Shown here in pieces: positions 1-8,311 of a DNA stretch of 64,000 nt (position 1 is its first letter; each line of letters starts with the position of its first letter). This DNA is from Pseudomonadales bacterium (lineage in GTDB: Bacteria; Pseudomonadota; Gammaproteobacteria; Pseudomonadales; Pseudohongiellaceae). The DNA is taken from the NCBI GenBank assembly GCA_022819645.1, contig JAJEGU010000041.1, positions 62,001-126,000 on the forward strand, read 5' to 3'. The translations under genes were made by a program, and so were the position numbers. Below the pieces are notes generated by a model. The model had not been told where the DNA came from. It searched no databases and saw only the letters and a program-made list of their open reading frames with translations.

Positions 1-584
1 GCGCCGCGGCCGGCGTCCGCCTTGGCGGGTGGCTGTTCCGGCGCTGGCTGGGCGGGCTTGGCTTCCGCTTCCGGCGGCGGCCGCTCCGATTCCGGCTGTT
101 CCGCTTCCTGCCTGGCTTCGGCGGGCCTGGCTTCCGCCGGGGCGGCAGGCGTTTCCGGCGCCGCATCCCGGGTTTCCGGCGGTTCCGCCACCGGCTCGGT
201 GCCTGCGTCAAGGGTTTTTTGCCGCTCTTCGGCAGCGGCCGCTTCCTCCTCCCTGGCGGCCTCCTGCTGTTCGACGGCGCTGCGCTTGACATAGGTCCGC
301 TTGCGGCGCACCTCCACATTTACCGTCCGGCCGCGACCGTGGGACCCCGCGGTGCGCAAGGTGCCCAGCGTCTTGCGCTTGAGCGTGATCTTGCGCGGGG
401 CGGCCTCTTCCTCCTCGCTGCCGTGGCCCTTGCGCAAATGCACCAGCAGTTTGGTCTTGTCGGCGTTGGAGATCAGATGATCCGCCTCGGTGTGAGGCAG
501 GCCCGCTTCCTTGATCTGGGCAAGCAGCTTCTCCACCGACACGCCTACCGCGCCGGCAAATTCACGAATACTTACTTCCGCCAT
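1..584 (-). CDS. infB: Translation initiation factor IF-2, N-terminal part (partial)
   Basis: IF-2 is the GTPase that brings initiator tRNA to the 30S subunit. Only about the first 194 codons are present; the G domain lies beyond the window start. The protein begins MAEVSIREFAGAVGVSVEKL, the typical IF-2 N-terminal helical domain. A KxLGTLR-like basic patch follows, then a long low-complexity stretch rich in Ala, Glu, Pro and Arg, which is the variable linker of proteobacterial IF-2. The ATG at 584 lies 34 bp after the nusA stop. The order rimP-nusA-infB is the conserved operon, so the call rests on both sequence and context. Confidence 0.95.
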   Translation of the reverse strand, partial: MAEVSIREFAGAVGVSVEKLLAQIKEAGLPHTEADHLISNADKTKLLVHLRKGHGSEEEEAAPRKITLKRKTLGTLRTAGSHGRGRTVNVEVRRKRTYVKRSAVEQQEAAREEEAAAAEERQKTLDAGTEPVAEPPETRDAAPETPAAPAEARPAEARQEAEQPESERPPPEAEAKPAQPAPEQPPAKADAGRG

Positions 585-618
585 GCAATCGCTCCCGTGG
601 ACTCAGGTCTCCCGCGCC

Positions 619-2112
619 TCATGCGAACCAGGGCGCCCGGGCGGTCATGATCAACTCGCCGGCGCGCTCCTCGTCCATGTCTTCGATATCCATCAATTCA
701 TCGATGGACTGCTCCGCGAGTTCCTCCATATTCAGGATTCCCTTGCGCGCCAGTTGCAGGGCGAGTTGGTCGTCCATGCCTTCCATGGTGAGCAGGTCCT
801 CCGCCACATTCGCCGCCGACAGGTCCTCCTGGGAGGCGATCGCCCGGGTCACCAGGGCGTCCTTGGCCCGGTTGCGCAGTTCATTGGCGATTTCCTCGTC
901 AAAACCCTCAATGGCCAGGATTTCATCCAGCGGCACATAGGCGATCTCTTCCAGGGTGGTGAATCCTTCCTGCACCAGGACTTCGGCGAGCTCCTCGTCC
1001 ACCTCCATGGCCTGGGTGAACAACTCGATCAGCGAGCTCGTTTCCTGCTGCTGCTTGATGGCGGCGTCTTCCACGCTCATTACGTTGATGGACCAGCCGG
1101 TCAGCTCGCTGGCGAGCCATACGTTCTGGCCGTTGCGGCCGATGGCCTGGGCCAGGTTTTCCTCTTCCACGGCGATGTCCATGGTGTGGCTGTCCTCGTC
1201 GACGATAATCGAGGCGACTTCCGCCGGCGCCATGGCGTTGATGACGAGCTGGGCCGGATTGTCGTCCCAGGGGATGATGTCGATCCGCTCGCTGGCGAGT
1301 TCATTGGACACCACCTGCACCCGGGAGCCGCGCATACCGACACAGGCGCCCACCGGGTCGATACGGCCGTCGTTGGTGCTGACCACGATCTTGGCCCGGG
1401 AACCCGGGTCTCTCGCCGCCGCCCGAATCTCGATGACCTCTTCGGATATTTCCGGTACTTCGATGCGGAACAGCGCCATGAGCATTTCCGGCGAAGTGCG
1501 GCTCAGGAAAAGCTGGGGCCCGCGCTGTTCCGAGCGGACATCCACCAGCAGCGCCCGCAGCCGGTCTCCCATGCGAAAATTTTCCCGGGGAATCATCTGG
1601 TCCCGGGGCAGGGCGGCTTCGGCATTGCCGCCGAGGTCCACGATGGCGGCGTCCCGGGTGACTTTCTTCACCGTGCCATTGACCAGCTCGCCCACCCGGT
1701 GCTTGAACTCCTCGATCACGATTTCACGTTCGGCCTCGCGCACTTTCTGCACGATGACCTGCTTTGCGGTCTGGGCGGCGATCCGGCCGAAAGTCACGTT
1801 GTCGATCTTTTCTTCCCAGGTGCCGCCGATGGTCAGGGCGGAGTCTTTTTCCGCGGCCTGTTCCGGAGTCATGTGACTGCCCTGCTCGAATTCCTCGTCT
1901 TCCTCCTCGAGCACGGTCCAGACGCGAAAAGTCTCGAATTCGCCGGTCTGCTGGTCCACCGCAACCCGGCAGTCGATATTGTCCCGATCATGGTACTTGC
2001 GGGTGGCTGTTGCCAAAGCGGATTCGATGGCCTCGAAAATGACGCTTTTCTCCAGGCCTTTCTCATTGGAGACGGCATCGGCAACCATCAGAATTTCCTT
2101 GCTGTTCATCAT
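619..2112 (-). CDS. nusA: Transcription termination/antitermination protein NusA
   Basis: NusA binds RNA polymerase and modulates pausing, intrinsic termination and antitermination. At 497 aa it has the usual gammaproteobacterial length. It starts [19 protein letters not shown], followed by the N-terminal RNAP-binding domain, an S1 domain (about residues 135-200), two KH domains (about 200-345, with [12 protein letters not shown] and AIGRNGQNV), and two acidic helix-hairpin-helix repeats at the C terminus. Those C-terminal repeats are found in proteobacterial NusA and bind the alpha-subunit CTD. The start overlaps the rimP stop by 4 nt (ATGA, 2109-2112), so translation is probably coupled. 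A second ATG follows immediately and could also serve as start. Confidence 0.97.
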   Translation of the reverse strand: MMNSKEILMVADAVSNEKGLEKSVIFEAIESALATATRKYHDRDNIDCRVAVDQQTGEFETFRVWTVLEEEDEEFEQGSHMTPEQAAEKDSALTIGGTWEEKIDNVTFGRIAAQTAKQVIVQKVREAEREIVIEEFKHRVGELVNGTVKKVTRDAAIVDLGGNAEAALPRDQMIPRENFRMGDRLRALLVDVRSEQRGPQLFLSRTSPEMLMALFRIEVPEISEEVIEIRAAARDPGSRAKIVVSTNDGRIDPVGACVGMRGSRVQVVSNELASERIDIIPWDDNPAQLVINAMAPAEVASIIVDEDSHTMDIAVEEENLAQAIGRNGQNVWLASELTGWSINVMSVEDAAIKQQQETSSLIELFTQAMEVDEELAEVLVQEGFTTLEEIAYVPLDEILAIEGFDEEIANELRNRAKDALVTRAIASQEDLSAANVAEDLLTMEGMDDQLALQLARKGILNMEELAEQSIDELMDIEDMDEERAGELIMTARAPWFA

Positions 2113-2678
2113 CTTGTCTTCACTCGCTTCGAGCCCTTTCGCTTGTCGGGCTTTTTCTTTCCCTGACGGGGCTTTGCGGCATCCGCCGCTGGCGGCGCAA
2201 GCCCGGCGCGCTCTATGTCGGCATGCATCATTTCTACGTTTCCGCCTTCCACCCGCAAAGCGATCCGGTCCGCCATCACCTGCGCAATCACTCCCCGGAA
2301 CCTGCGTCGCCCATCCAGCGGGATCCGCAGGCGCACATTCGCTTCCTCGCCGACAAAGCGCTCGAACTGCGGCAAGGTGAACAGGGGGCGGTCTATCCCC
2401 GGCGAGGAAACCTCCAGCGTGTACTCCTCCGCTATCGGGTCTTCCACGTCGAGAATCGCGCTCACCTGGCGGCTTACCCGCTCGCAGTCATCGATCGTCA
2501 CGCCTGACAGGCAATCGATGAAAATTCGCAGGGTCACCCGCCGGCCATGCCGCAAGTGCTCCACTCCCCACAACTCCAGGCCCAATGCCTCGATTGCCGG
2601 GGCGATCGCCATGCCAATCCGCACCTCGCTTTGTTTCAACCGCGCCTGCCCTCCCGGGCTTTCCCGCGCCCCGCTCAT
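2109..2678 (-). CDS. rimP: Ribosome maturation factor RimP
   Basis: RimP assists 30S assembly. The body matches the family: [14 protein letters not shown] at the start, then [20 protein letters not shown] and [13 protein letters not shown], the hallmark segments, followed by a Lys/Arg-rich tail. The frame is open back to 2840, but that region encodes a terminator hairpin (2752-2773) and does not resemble RimP. I therefore prefer the ATG at 2678 ([10 protein letters not shown]); an ATG at 2612 ([11 protein letters not shown]) is also possible. The C-terminal basic extension is longer than in E. coli. It is the first protein gene after tRNA-fMet, as in E. coli metY-rimP-nusA-infB. Confidence 0.93.
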   Translation of the reverse strand: MSGARESPGGQARLKQSEVRIGMAIAPAIEALGLELWGVEHLRHGRRVTLRIFIDCLSGVTIDDCERVSRQVSAILDVEDPIAEEYTLEVSSPGIDRPLFTLPQFERFVGEEANVRLRIPLDGRRRFRGVIAQVMADRIALRVEGGNVEMMHADIERAGLAPPAADAAKPRQGKKKPDKRKGSKRVKTR

Positions 2679-2751
2679 TCCGCAATCCGGCACCTGGCCG
2701 GGGAAACGCCCCGGGAAACCTTCCCGGCAAACCCGGCAAATTCGCCGGATA

Positions 2752-2773
2752 CAAAAAATGGGCCAGCGGCCCA
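2752..2773 (-). terminator. Intrinsic terminator or attenuator in the rimP leader
   Basis: Read on the minus strand, a short hairpin (TGGGCC, loop GCT, GGCCCA; 2759-2773) is followed by six T. This is a textbook Rho-independent terminator about 75 bp before rimP. Just downstream a second inverted repeat, CCGGGAA/TTCCCGG (2711-2727), could form an alternative structure. Because rimP-nusA-infB lies downstream, the site may attenuate the operon; in E. coli the same spacer carries terminators read through under NusA control. The regulatory role here is inference. I see no protein gene between 2679 and 2943. Confidence 0.75.
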
Positions 2774-2943
2774 CTCTCGAAAACCCGAATGGCTGTTCAC
2801 GCTTCCGCGAACAGCGCCAGGTCCGGTCATCCAGCTGCAAAGGCCCAGGAGCCTGCGTCCGTAAACCGGGGGAGTTTACCCAAAAGTAACGGCAAATGAC
2901 AGTAGCCAGCGCAATAAATTTACGGGAGTTGCCGGAAGAAGAA

Positions 2944-2973
2944 AGCCGTCACCCCGCAGGCGGGGTAACGGCT
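2944..2973 (-). terminator. Terminator after tRNA-fMet
   Basis: An almost perfect inverted repeat, AGCCGTtACCCCGC with GCGGGGTgACGGCT (minus-strand reading), begins 6 bp after the CCA end of the tRNA gene and is followed by TTTCTTCTT. The long GC-rich stem with a T-rich tail should end most tRNA transcripts. Read-through would feed the rimP operon. Confidence 0.7.
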
Positions 2974-2979
2974 GACGTT

Positions 2980-3056
2980 TGGTAGCGGGGGCAGGATTTG
3001 AACCTGCGACCTTCGGGTTATGAGCCCGACGAGCTGCCAGACTGCTCCACCCCGCA
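2980..3056 (-). tRNA. Initiator tRNA-fMet (anticodon CAT)
   Basis: A 77-nt cloverleaf with encoded CCA. The anticodon loop is CTCATAA on a stem with three consecutive G-C pairs (GGG/CCC), the initiator signature. The D stem has A11-U24, also an initiator feature. Position 1 does not pair with position 72; here the mismatch is U1-U72 rather than the C1-A72 of E. coli, and an unpaired 1-72 position is what methionyl-tRNA formyltransferase needs. It sits directly upstream of rimP-nusA-infB, the position of E. coli metY. Confidence 0.97.
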
Positions 3057-3085
3057 ATCATTCACTGGCATTTCGAAGACGAGGG

Positions 3086-3114
3086 AGTATAGGGCGTTGG
3101 CGGTCGAGCGTCAA
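3086..3114 (-). promoter_or_regulatory. Sigma70 promoter of the tRNA-fMet gene
   Basis: On the minus strand TTGACG (3114-3109) and TATACT (3091-3086) are separated by 17 bp. They lie about 30 bp before the mature tRNA 5' end and directly after the stop of the upstream gene. The bases after the -10 (CCCTCG) form a GC-rich discriminator, usual for stable-RNA promoters under stringent control. Confidence 0.85.
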
Positions 3115-3120
3115 CATTAA

Positions 3121-3723
3121 TCAGCCCAGCACATTTTCACCGCCGTCGTCCAGTTTCCGGGGCCGCTGCCAGTAGGAATATTGGGGCGTCCAACTGTCAG
3201 GACCCATGCCAGCCATGGCGAGCAGGTTCCAGGTCGGACAGTACAGGTCGCCGGGTCCGAAAATGCTTGAATTGAGCCGGATGATCCGGTCGCCCTCGCG
3301 CTGGTAAGTGACTGCGCCAGGGTAGTTGTCGCTGCCCTCCATGACTGTCTGCTCCCTGATATAGGCGCCGCCACCGTGAGAAGCGAGCCGGAACCGCCAG
3401 CCGCGGGAATTGGCCATGCGCCGCTGCAGTTCGGGCGGATCCTTCGATACCAGCGCCACCGACATTGCCGACTCGAGATGCGGCAACACGCCATTGAAGC
3501 CATCGGCCCAGAGTGTGCAGTAACGGCAGCCCTGGCCCATATTGTGAATCAGCAGCAAATGGTCGCGTCCGGCGAACAGATCAAGCAGGCGCAGATTGCC
3601 GTGTTCGGTGGTGAATTCATAATTGGGAACCTCGCCGCCGGAATGGTTCCGCTGCAGATTTTCAAGCTCCGCCACCAGAGTGAATATCTGCTTTTGCAAT
3701 TCAAGTATGCGTTCACTGGACAT
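3121..3723 (-). CDS. DUF899-type thioredoxin-like protein
   Basis: About 200 aa, resembling the DUF899 family of thioredoxin-fold proteins. An N-terminal coiled helix (SSERILELQKQIFTLVAELE) precedes a fold with GCRYCTLWADGFNG (Cys66 and Cys69, a CxxC-like active site), followed by the family's SKDPPELQRRMANSRGWRF region. No signal peptide is seen, so it is probably cytoplasmic. The ATG at 3723 has GGAGG 11 nt upstream; a TTG at 3789 that overlaps the stop of the upstream gene would add 22 residues. The substrate of DUF899 proteins is not established. It is the last gene of a three-gene operon with two exported proteins. Confidence 0.75.
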   Translation of the reverse strand: MSSERILELQKQIFTLVAELENLQRNHSGGEVPNYEFTTEHGNLRLLDLFAGRDHLLLIHNMGQGCRYCTLWADGFNGVLPHLESAMSVALVSKDPPELQRRMANSRGWRFRLASHGGGAYIREQTVMEGSDNYPGAVTYQREGDRIIRLNSSIFGPGDLYCPTWNLLAMAGMGPDSWTPQYSYWQRPRKLDDGGENVLG

Positions 3724-3785
3724 TGACGCCACGTCCTCCACTTCGACTTCGTGGGGCGGATTATGGGCCCTTATGGTTTGATGCG

Positions 3786-4502
3786 TCAATCGTAACGCGA
3801 CGGGAAGAAGTGGACCGAGGCGCGGGAGGCTTCGGGGTCGCAGTCGTAGGGGAGCAGTTTGTAGCCCTCGGTGGCGGGGATCCAGCGGGCGGTGTAGGAA
3901 ACGGGTTCTTCCAGGAACATCGGGTCTTCGACTTCCAGGGTGATCCAGAGGTCATCGCCATCGCGCCAGTAGCGTTCGCGGACGATTTTTTGTGAGGAGG
4001 AGGGGATGCCGTTGTAATCATCGAAGCCGACGATGTCGAAGACGAAATTCGTGGTGGTCACGATCAGCGCGCCGGCCTCGTAGTATCCGGTGGAAAACCC
4101 CTGGATGCTGAATTCCTCGGCCCGGGGCTCGCGGCCATCGAGCCAGACCGTGCGGAGCTGGTCATCCTTTTCATAGCGGAACAGCACCCGGTCGGGCCAC
4201 TGGGTGACCTGCATGTGGTAGGGGTCGTACTGAATCGCCGGTGAGGAAGCGGGTTGGCAGTCGTATTTCGGCGCGATGATTTCTTCCCAGACCTGCTGAT
4301 AGGCCAGGGCCCGGGCGTTGAGTTTGGGGAAGTTCTCCCCGGTCCAGGGCATGGTGGCGTTATTGATGGGCCGCGCCCGGGGAGAACCGTCCCAGATGCC
4401 CTCAAGGTCGGGAATTCCGCCGCCGGTCTGCTGGGCGCCGATCTGCCTTGCGCCGGGGCCGGCCAGCAGCAACAGCGCCAGGGAAGCCAGCGCCAGTCTC
4501 AT
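3786..4502 (-). CDS. Exported protein of unknown function
   Basis: About 238 aa with a clear signal peptide (MRLALASLALLLLAGPGARQ). The mature part is acidic and Trp/Tyr-rich, begins IPDLEGIWDGSPRARPI and contains ALIVTTTNFVFDIVG. It resembles uncharacterised proteins that occur with DUF6152 genes in marine gammaproteobacteria (from memory, not verified). The ATG at 4502 has AGGTGG 7 nt upstream; a GTG at 4526 in the same frame overlaps the upstream stop and is the alternative. It lies between a DUF6152 gene and a DUF899 gene, with overlapping ends suggesting one transcript. I assign no function. Confidence 0.7.
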   Translation of the reverse strand: MRLALASLALLLLAGPGARQIGAQQTGGGIPDLEGIWDGSPRARPINNATMPWTGENFPKLNARALAYQQVWEEIIAPKYDCQPASSPAIQYDPYHMQVTQWPDRVLFRYEKDDQLRTVWLDGREPRAEEFSIQGFSTGYYEAGALIVTTTNFVFDIVGFDDYNGIPSSSQKIVRERYWRDGDDLWITLEVEDPMFLEEPVSYTARWIPATEGYKLLPYDCDPEASRASVHFFPSRYD

Positions 4503-4525
4503 TGCGAATCCACCTGAAAGTTTCA

Positions 4526-4948
4526 CTATTGCACGTCCTCTTCTTCAACCCGACCGCCGGAAAGTACGGGGCTGCCGTCTTCCCGCGTCATGCGCACGCA
4601 GCATAACCCGAAACTGCCCTCGGCCCGGGACTTGTTGCCGGAGACTTTCACCACCGTGCCCACGGTCAGTGAGTCCGGCGTCCAGCCGGTGCGCCGCAGG
4701 CTGATAGGGGCGCCGAGTTCGATTTGCCATTCCACCGCTTCGCCATCGGCCTCGGGCACATCCACATACAGGTAGGCGTGGGGATTGCGAAACACGAAAC
4801 GGGTCACCGTTCCCTGGATTTCCACCCGGTTTTCGGGATCGTAAAACGGGCCGCTGGCGTGATGGGCGCTTGCCGGCGCGAGCAGTGCGCCGGCGCCGAG
4901 GGCCGCGGCTGCGAGCAGGGCCGCGCGAAGAGAATCAAATGGCTGCAT
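4526..4948 (-). CDS. DUF6152-like periplasmic protein
   Basis: 140 aa with an N-terminal signal peptide (LLAAAALGAGALLAPASA) followed at once by HHASGPFYDPENRVEIQGTV, the opening of DUF6152-type proteins. A small beta-rich domain with FRNPHAYLYVDVPE and a VSGNKSRAEGS loop follows. The protein is predicted periplasmic; the N-terminal HH pair might bind metal, but that is speculation. It is the first gene of the operon with the 3786-4502 and 3121-3723 genes. The 210 bp between it and the Fic gene contain no gene that I can see. Confidence 0.75.
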   Translation of the reverse strand: MQPFDSLRAALLAAAALGAGALLAPASAHHASGPFYDPENRVEIQGTVTRFVFRNPHAYLYVDVPEADGEAVEWQIELGAPISLRRTGWTPDSLTVGTVVKVSGNKSRAEGSFGLCCVRMTREDGSPVLSGGRVEEEDVQ

Positions 4949-5158
4949 GGCTTGCCTCCCGAAGGCTGATGCCTGCGATTATAGGTTCCCCGGTGGGCAT
5001 GGCAAGCCGAAGCCTTTCACGTCAGCGACAGCTAATCCGGCAAGGCGAAGACGAGCCCGCCGCCGGAGACCGCCACACTCGACGCACGTTTACAAAATCT
5101 GCAACAGTTATGCTGTTCAGGCTTCCATATCGATAAGCAACCCGTAAATATATGGTTG

Positions 5159-6259
5159 TCAAGCCACCTCCCGCTCTTTCGGTGTTTCGAGAAAGATGTT
5201 GAACAGCCGCCGATTGACGTAGTAGTTATAGCGACCGTACTTATTCTTTTCCAGGAATCCTCTTTCCACCAGCAAGTTCAGATATTTTGCTGCTGTGAGG
5301 CGGGAAATCCCGAGGTCACGCTGAAGAGACTCTATCGTCGTATACAAGTGCCGAAACAGATTGTTGAGAAGGTCCTGGCTGTAGATTTTCGGCAGTTGTG
5401 AGCGGATTTGGTGCTTGAAATCCAACATGGCTATTTGAATGTTCGTCACGAGGATTATTGTTTTTAGTGAAGTAATTTTTATCCCGGAAAGCATAAATTG
5501 TATCCACGGCTCCCAGTTACCGGTATCTCGTGTGAGTTGAAGTAGTTCGTAGTAACGCGATTTATTCCCAATGATGTAACGACTCAGGTAAAGCACGGGA
5601 ATCTCGAGCAGTTTCTGCGTCACCAGGTAGATGATATTGATGATGCGACCGGTTCTGCCGTTACCGTCATAGAAGGGATGTATGCTCTCGAACTGGAAAT
5701 GAATCACCGCCATTTTCACCAAGGGGTCTGCATCGCACATTTCTGGATCGTTGATAAATTTTTCAAGATTTGTCATCAATTCCACGATTTCCCGGTGATC
5801 TTGGGGTGGTGTGTAGATAACCTCGCCTGACTGATCGTTCTTGAGCACCGTGCCGGGCAGCTTTCGCAAGCCTGAGTTGTTTTGTTCAAGTACCCGGTGA
5901 ACTTCCAGAATTCGATTTACAGTCAAAAGCCTGTCGTGCCTTACAAGCTCGAAGGCTTTTCTCAAGGCTGCGGCATAACGTCTTACTTCTTTCGCTGCCG
6001 GATTGTTGTAGTAATTCGGAAATGCATCGGCTTTGTACAATTCGTCATGTGTGGTTACGACGTTTTCTATTTCGGAACTTGCCTTTGCTTCCTGCAAGGC
6101 AAGGGTGTTGATCAGAATCTGCTCATTGGGTATTGTAGTCGCCCTGACCTTGAGTTCCGCCAGATAGCGATGGACGGACGGTAGCAGCTTGAGGGTCGAT
6201 TCAGACTCAATGTTCGCGATTGGGGGCAAAGGGGGTATGGAAGTCTGGTTTATCGTCAT
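5159..6259 (-). CDS. Fic domain protein (class II, with winged-helix tail)
   Basis: Fic enzymes transfer AMP or similar groups to hydroxyl side chains. This 366-aa protein has a Fic_N-type N terminus (TSIPPLPPI), an inhibitory helix motif SSEIEN (residues 61-66, matching S/TxxxEG/N), the catalytic loop HPFYDGNGRTGR (194-205) and a C-terminal winged helix (about 300-350, LQRDLGISRLTAAKYLNLL). That layout is class II, where the N-terminal Glu blocks ATP until relieved. The gene is visibly AT-richer than all its neighbours and stands alone, which suggests recent transfer. AGGACG lies 6 nt before the ATG. The target is unknown; a mobile defence or toxin-like role is only inference. Confidence 0.93.
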   Translation of the reverse strand: MTINQTSIPPLPPIANIESESTLKLLPSVHRYLAELKVRATTIPNEQILINTLALQEAKASSEIENVVTTHDELYKADAFPNYYNNPAAKEVRRYAAALRKAFELVRHDRLLTVNRILEVHRVLEQNNSGLRKLPGTVLKNDQSGEVIYTPPQDHREIVELMTNLEKFINDPEMCDADPLVKMAVIHFQFESIHPFYDGNGRTGRIINIIYLVTQKLLEIPVLYLSRYIIGNKSRYYELLQLTRDTGNWEPWIQFMLSGIKITSLKTIILVTNIQIAMLDFKHQIRSQLPKIYSQDLLNNLFRHLYTTIESLQRDLGISRLTAAKYLNLLVERGFLEKNKYGRYNYYVNRRLFNIFLETPKEREVA

Positions 6260-6271
6260 GCCTACGTCCTT

Positions 6272-6363
6272 TCATGTATACGAAACAGGGTTTTTATATA
6301 CATAACGTGGCCACGTGTCAACAAAACCCCTTTTCGTATACATGAAAACTCGCACAGGTATAC
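6272..6363. promoter_or_regulatory. Palindrome-rich control region of the Fic gene
   Basis: A 23-bp inverted repeat (6272-6294 and 6323-6345, 21 of 23 positions matching; each arm contains TCATGTATACGAAA) flanks a perfect 12-bp palindrome ACGTGGCCACGT (6305-6316). GTATAC occurs three times (6276, 6336, 6358). The stretch is AT-rich and lies directly before the Fic start, in the spacer shared with the divergent quinoprotein gene. It looks like a two-site operator. The regulator is unknown; the Fic protein's own winged helix is one candidate. Confidence 0.6.
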
Positions 6364-6432
6364 GTTTTGACGATTTACTCATCATGAACGGGCCAGGAGC
6401 AACCTGCGAACGTCGAAATTGAGGACAAGTAT

Positions 6433-8190
6433 ATGTTTCACAAGCATTGGATTGGCGCTGCCATATCCTGCGCCTGTTTCGCCGCCGCGTCCGCATTCGC
6501 ACAATCGAACGGTGGAGACGGTGATTTGCTCGCGGAAATGCGGTCGGTCAGCGGCGACATGCTCGCCGACCCGGAAGCTGGCAGTTGGCTTGTCTGGCGC
6601 AGGACTTACGATAGTTCAGGTTACAGCCCGCTCGACCAGATCCATACCGAAAACGTCGATCAAATCGCCCAGGCCTGGCGCATCCCGCTGGGCCAGGGGT
6701 CGAGCATGGCGACGCCGCTGGTGCACGACGGCGTGATGTTTCTGGCGGACACCAATGACGCGGTGCTCGCCCTTGATGCCCGCAACGGTGAGGAATTGTG
6801 GCGTTACGAGCACGAAACCGGGCCCGACGCCACCGCCGGGCTCAACGGCAAGTTCGGCATCGCGATGTACGGGGAAAACCTTATCGTGCCCACGCTGGAT
6901 CTGCGTCTGCTCGCGCTGGACTTTCGCAGCGGCGAACTCGTCTGGGAGCACGCCATATCGGTCAGCGCCGAAAGCCCGAGCCGCTACTCCCTCCGCGCCG
7001 CGCCGCTGCTTGCCGATGGCGTGATCGTCCAGGGAGTCACCGCAACCATGGTGCCCGAAGGCGGCTTCATTCTCGGAATCGACGCCGCCAGCGGCGAGGA
7101 ACTCTGGCGCTTCCAGACCGTTGCCGGACCGGACGATCCCGGCGGACACACCTGGAACGATATTCCCGGCACGGAGCGGCAGGGAGGCTCGGTGTGGGTC
7201 GCCGGCAGCTACGATCCGGAACTCGATCTGGTCTTTTTCGGGCCGGCGCCTACTTACCATACCGCGCCATTGCTCGACCCGGTGGATATGCAAGGCGTCA
7301 GCAACGACGCGCTGTACACCAATTCGACGATCGCCCTGCGGCCAAAGACCGGCGAACTGGTCTGGCACTTCCAGCATGTGGCGAACGACCAATGGGACCT
7401 GGACTGGTCATTCGAGCGGCAAATCATCGAAGTCGAAGTGGACGGCGCGCCCCGCAAGGCGGTCATCACCGCCGGCAAAATGGCGCTTTACGACGCGCTT
7501 GACGCGGCCACCGGCGAGTATCTGTTCTCGATCGATCTGGGATTGCAGAATCTGGTTGCCTCCATCGACCCGCAAACCGGCGTCAAGACCATGAACGCCA
7601 ATGCCCGGCCCAATGCCGAGAACGCCGTGCTGATCTGCCCCCAGCCCATTGGCGGCCGCAACTGGCTGGCGGCGTCGCTGAATCCGCAAAACAACATGCT
7701 TTTCCTGCCCCTGGCCGAGACCTGCATGATGGGAGGACCCACCGGAGGAGACAGCAATCTGCTCAGCACCGGCGCCGCCATCACGGGAGTGGCGCCGCCC
7801 GGCAGCGACGGCAATATCGGCCGATTGCAGGCGATTGATCTCGAAACCCGCGAGCTGGCCTGGAGTTTCCGCGAGTTCATGCCCCCCGCCTCGGCGGTGC
7901 TGGCAACCGGCGGCGGGCTCGTTTTCGGCGGCGCCATCGACCAGTCGTTCAAGGCCTTCAACCAGGACGACGGCGAAGTGCTCTGGAGCATGGACCTTGG
8001 CGATGTGCCGGCATCCTTCCCCATCAGTTATGGCGTGGACGGGAAGCAGCACATCGCCCTGATCGTGGGCCAGCCGGGCCTGCATGCCAGCGCCCTGACC
8101 GGTCACGCCATGCAGACATCCGGCGACATGTCCCGCTTCAGCGGCCTCACCCGGGAAGGTCCGGCCCTGGTGGTTTTCGCTTTGCCTTGA
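6433..8190 (+). CDS. PQQ-dependent alcohol dehydrogenase-like quinoprotein
   Basis: 585 aa with a signal peptide (AAISCACFAAASAFA), so periplasmic. The rest is an eight-bladed beta-propeller of the PQQ methanol/ethanol dehydrogenase type: repeated ALDARNGEELWRY, ALDFRSGELVWEH and GIDAASGEELWRF blades, the VAGSYDPELDLVFFG segment, NDQWDLDWSFE (the region of the catalytic Asp) and CPQPIGGRNW. I find no adjacent Cys-Cys pair, which forms the vicinal disulfide in classical enzymes, and no C-terminal cytochrome c domain, so substrate and electron acceptor are open. GAGGA lies before the ATG. It is divergent from the Fic gene and followed by the selW-like gene. Confidence 0.85.
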   Translation: MFHKHWIGAAISCACFAAASAFAQSNGGDGDLLAEMRSVSGDMLADPEAGSWLVWRRTYDSSGYSPLDQIHTENVDQIAQAWRIPLGQGSSMATPLVHDGVMFLADTNDAVLALDARNGEELWRYEHETGPDATAGLNGKFGIAMYGENLIVPTLDLRLLALDFRSGELVWEHAISVSAESPSRYSLRAAPLLADGVIVQGVTATMVPEGGFILGIDAASGEELWRFQTVAGPDDPGGHTWNDIPGTERQGGSVWVAGSYDPELDLVFFGPAPTYHTAPLLDPVDMQGVSNDALYTNSTIALRPKTGELVWHFQHVANDQWDLDWSFERQIIEVEVDGAPRKAVITAGKMALYDALDAATGEYLFSIDLGLQNLVASIDPQTGVKTMNANARPNAENAVLICPQPIGGRNWLAASLNPQNNMLFLPLAETCMMGGPTGGDSNLLSTGAAITGVAPPGSDGNIGRLQAIDLETRELAWSFREFMPPASAVLATGGGLVFGGAIDQSFKAFNQDDGEVLWSMDLGDVPASFPISYGVDGKQHIALIVGQPGLHASALTGHAMQTSGDMSRFSGLTREGPALVVFALP

Positions 8191-8249
8191 GTGTTGCAAT
8201 CAAGGTGTTGCGATCAAGGTCGCCAGCGCGGGCTGACGACCGGTATAAT
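8191..8249 (+). promoter_or_regulatory. Tandem 14-bp repeats and -10 box before the selenoprotein gene
   Basis: Two adjacent 14-bp direct repeats (8191-8204 and 8205-8218) differ at one base; the second reads GTGTTGCGATCAAG. They start right after the quinoprotein stop. A perfect TATAAT follows at 8244-8249 with no good -35 at the expected distance. This is the pattern of an activator-dependent promoter and would give a leader of about 55 nt before the selW-like ATG. Interpretation is inference. Confidence 0.45.
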
Positions 8250-8311
8250 CAGAGCCTGGAATCCGGCCCCTGGCCGTTAACTCCCATCTTCCGCAAAGAG
8301 ACTCGACAAAC

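Noticed and set aside
511..2166. Long plus-strand frame of 551 codons opposite nusA
   Set aside because: It is the antisense shadow of nusA in GC-rich DNA; its translation is low-complexity and matches no family, while nusA is unmistakable. The same applies to long frames opposite glgP, pgm, glgB, ppk, the MFS gene and ptsP.
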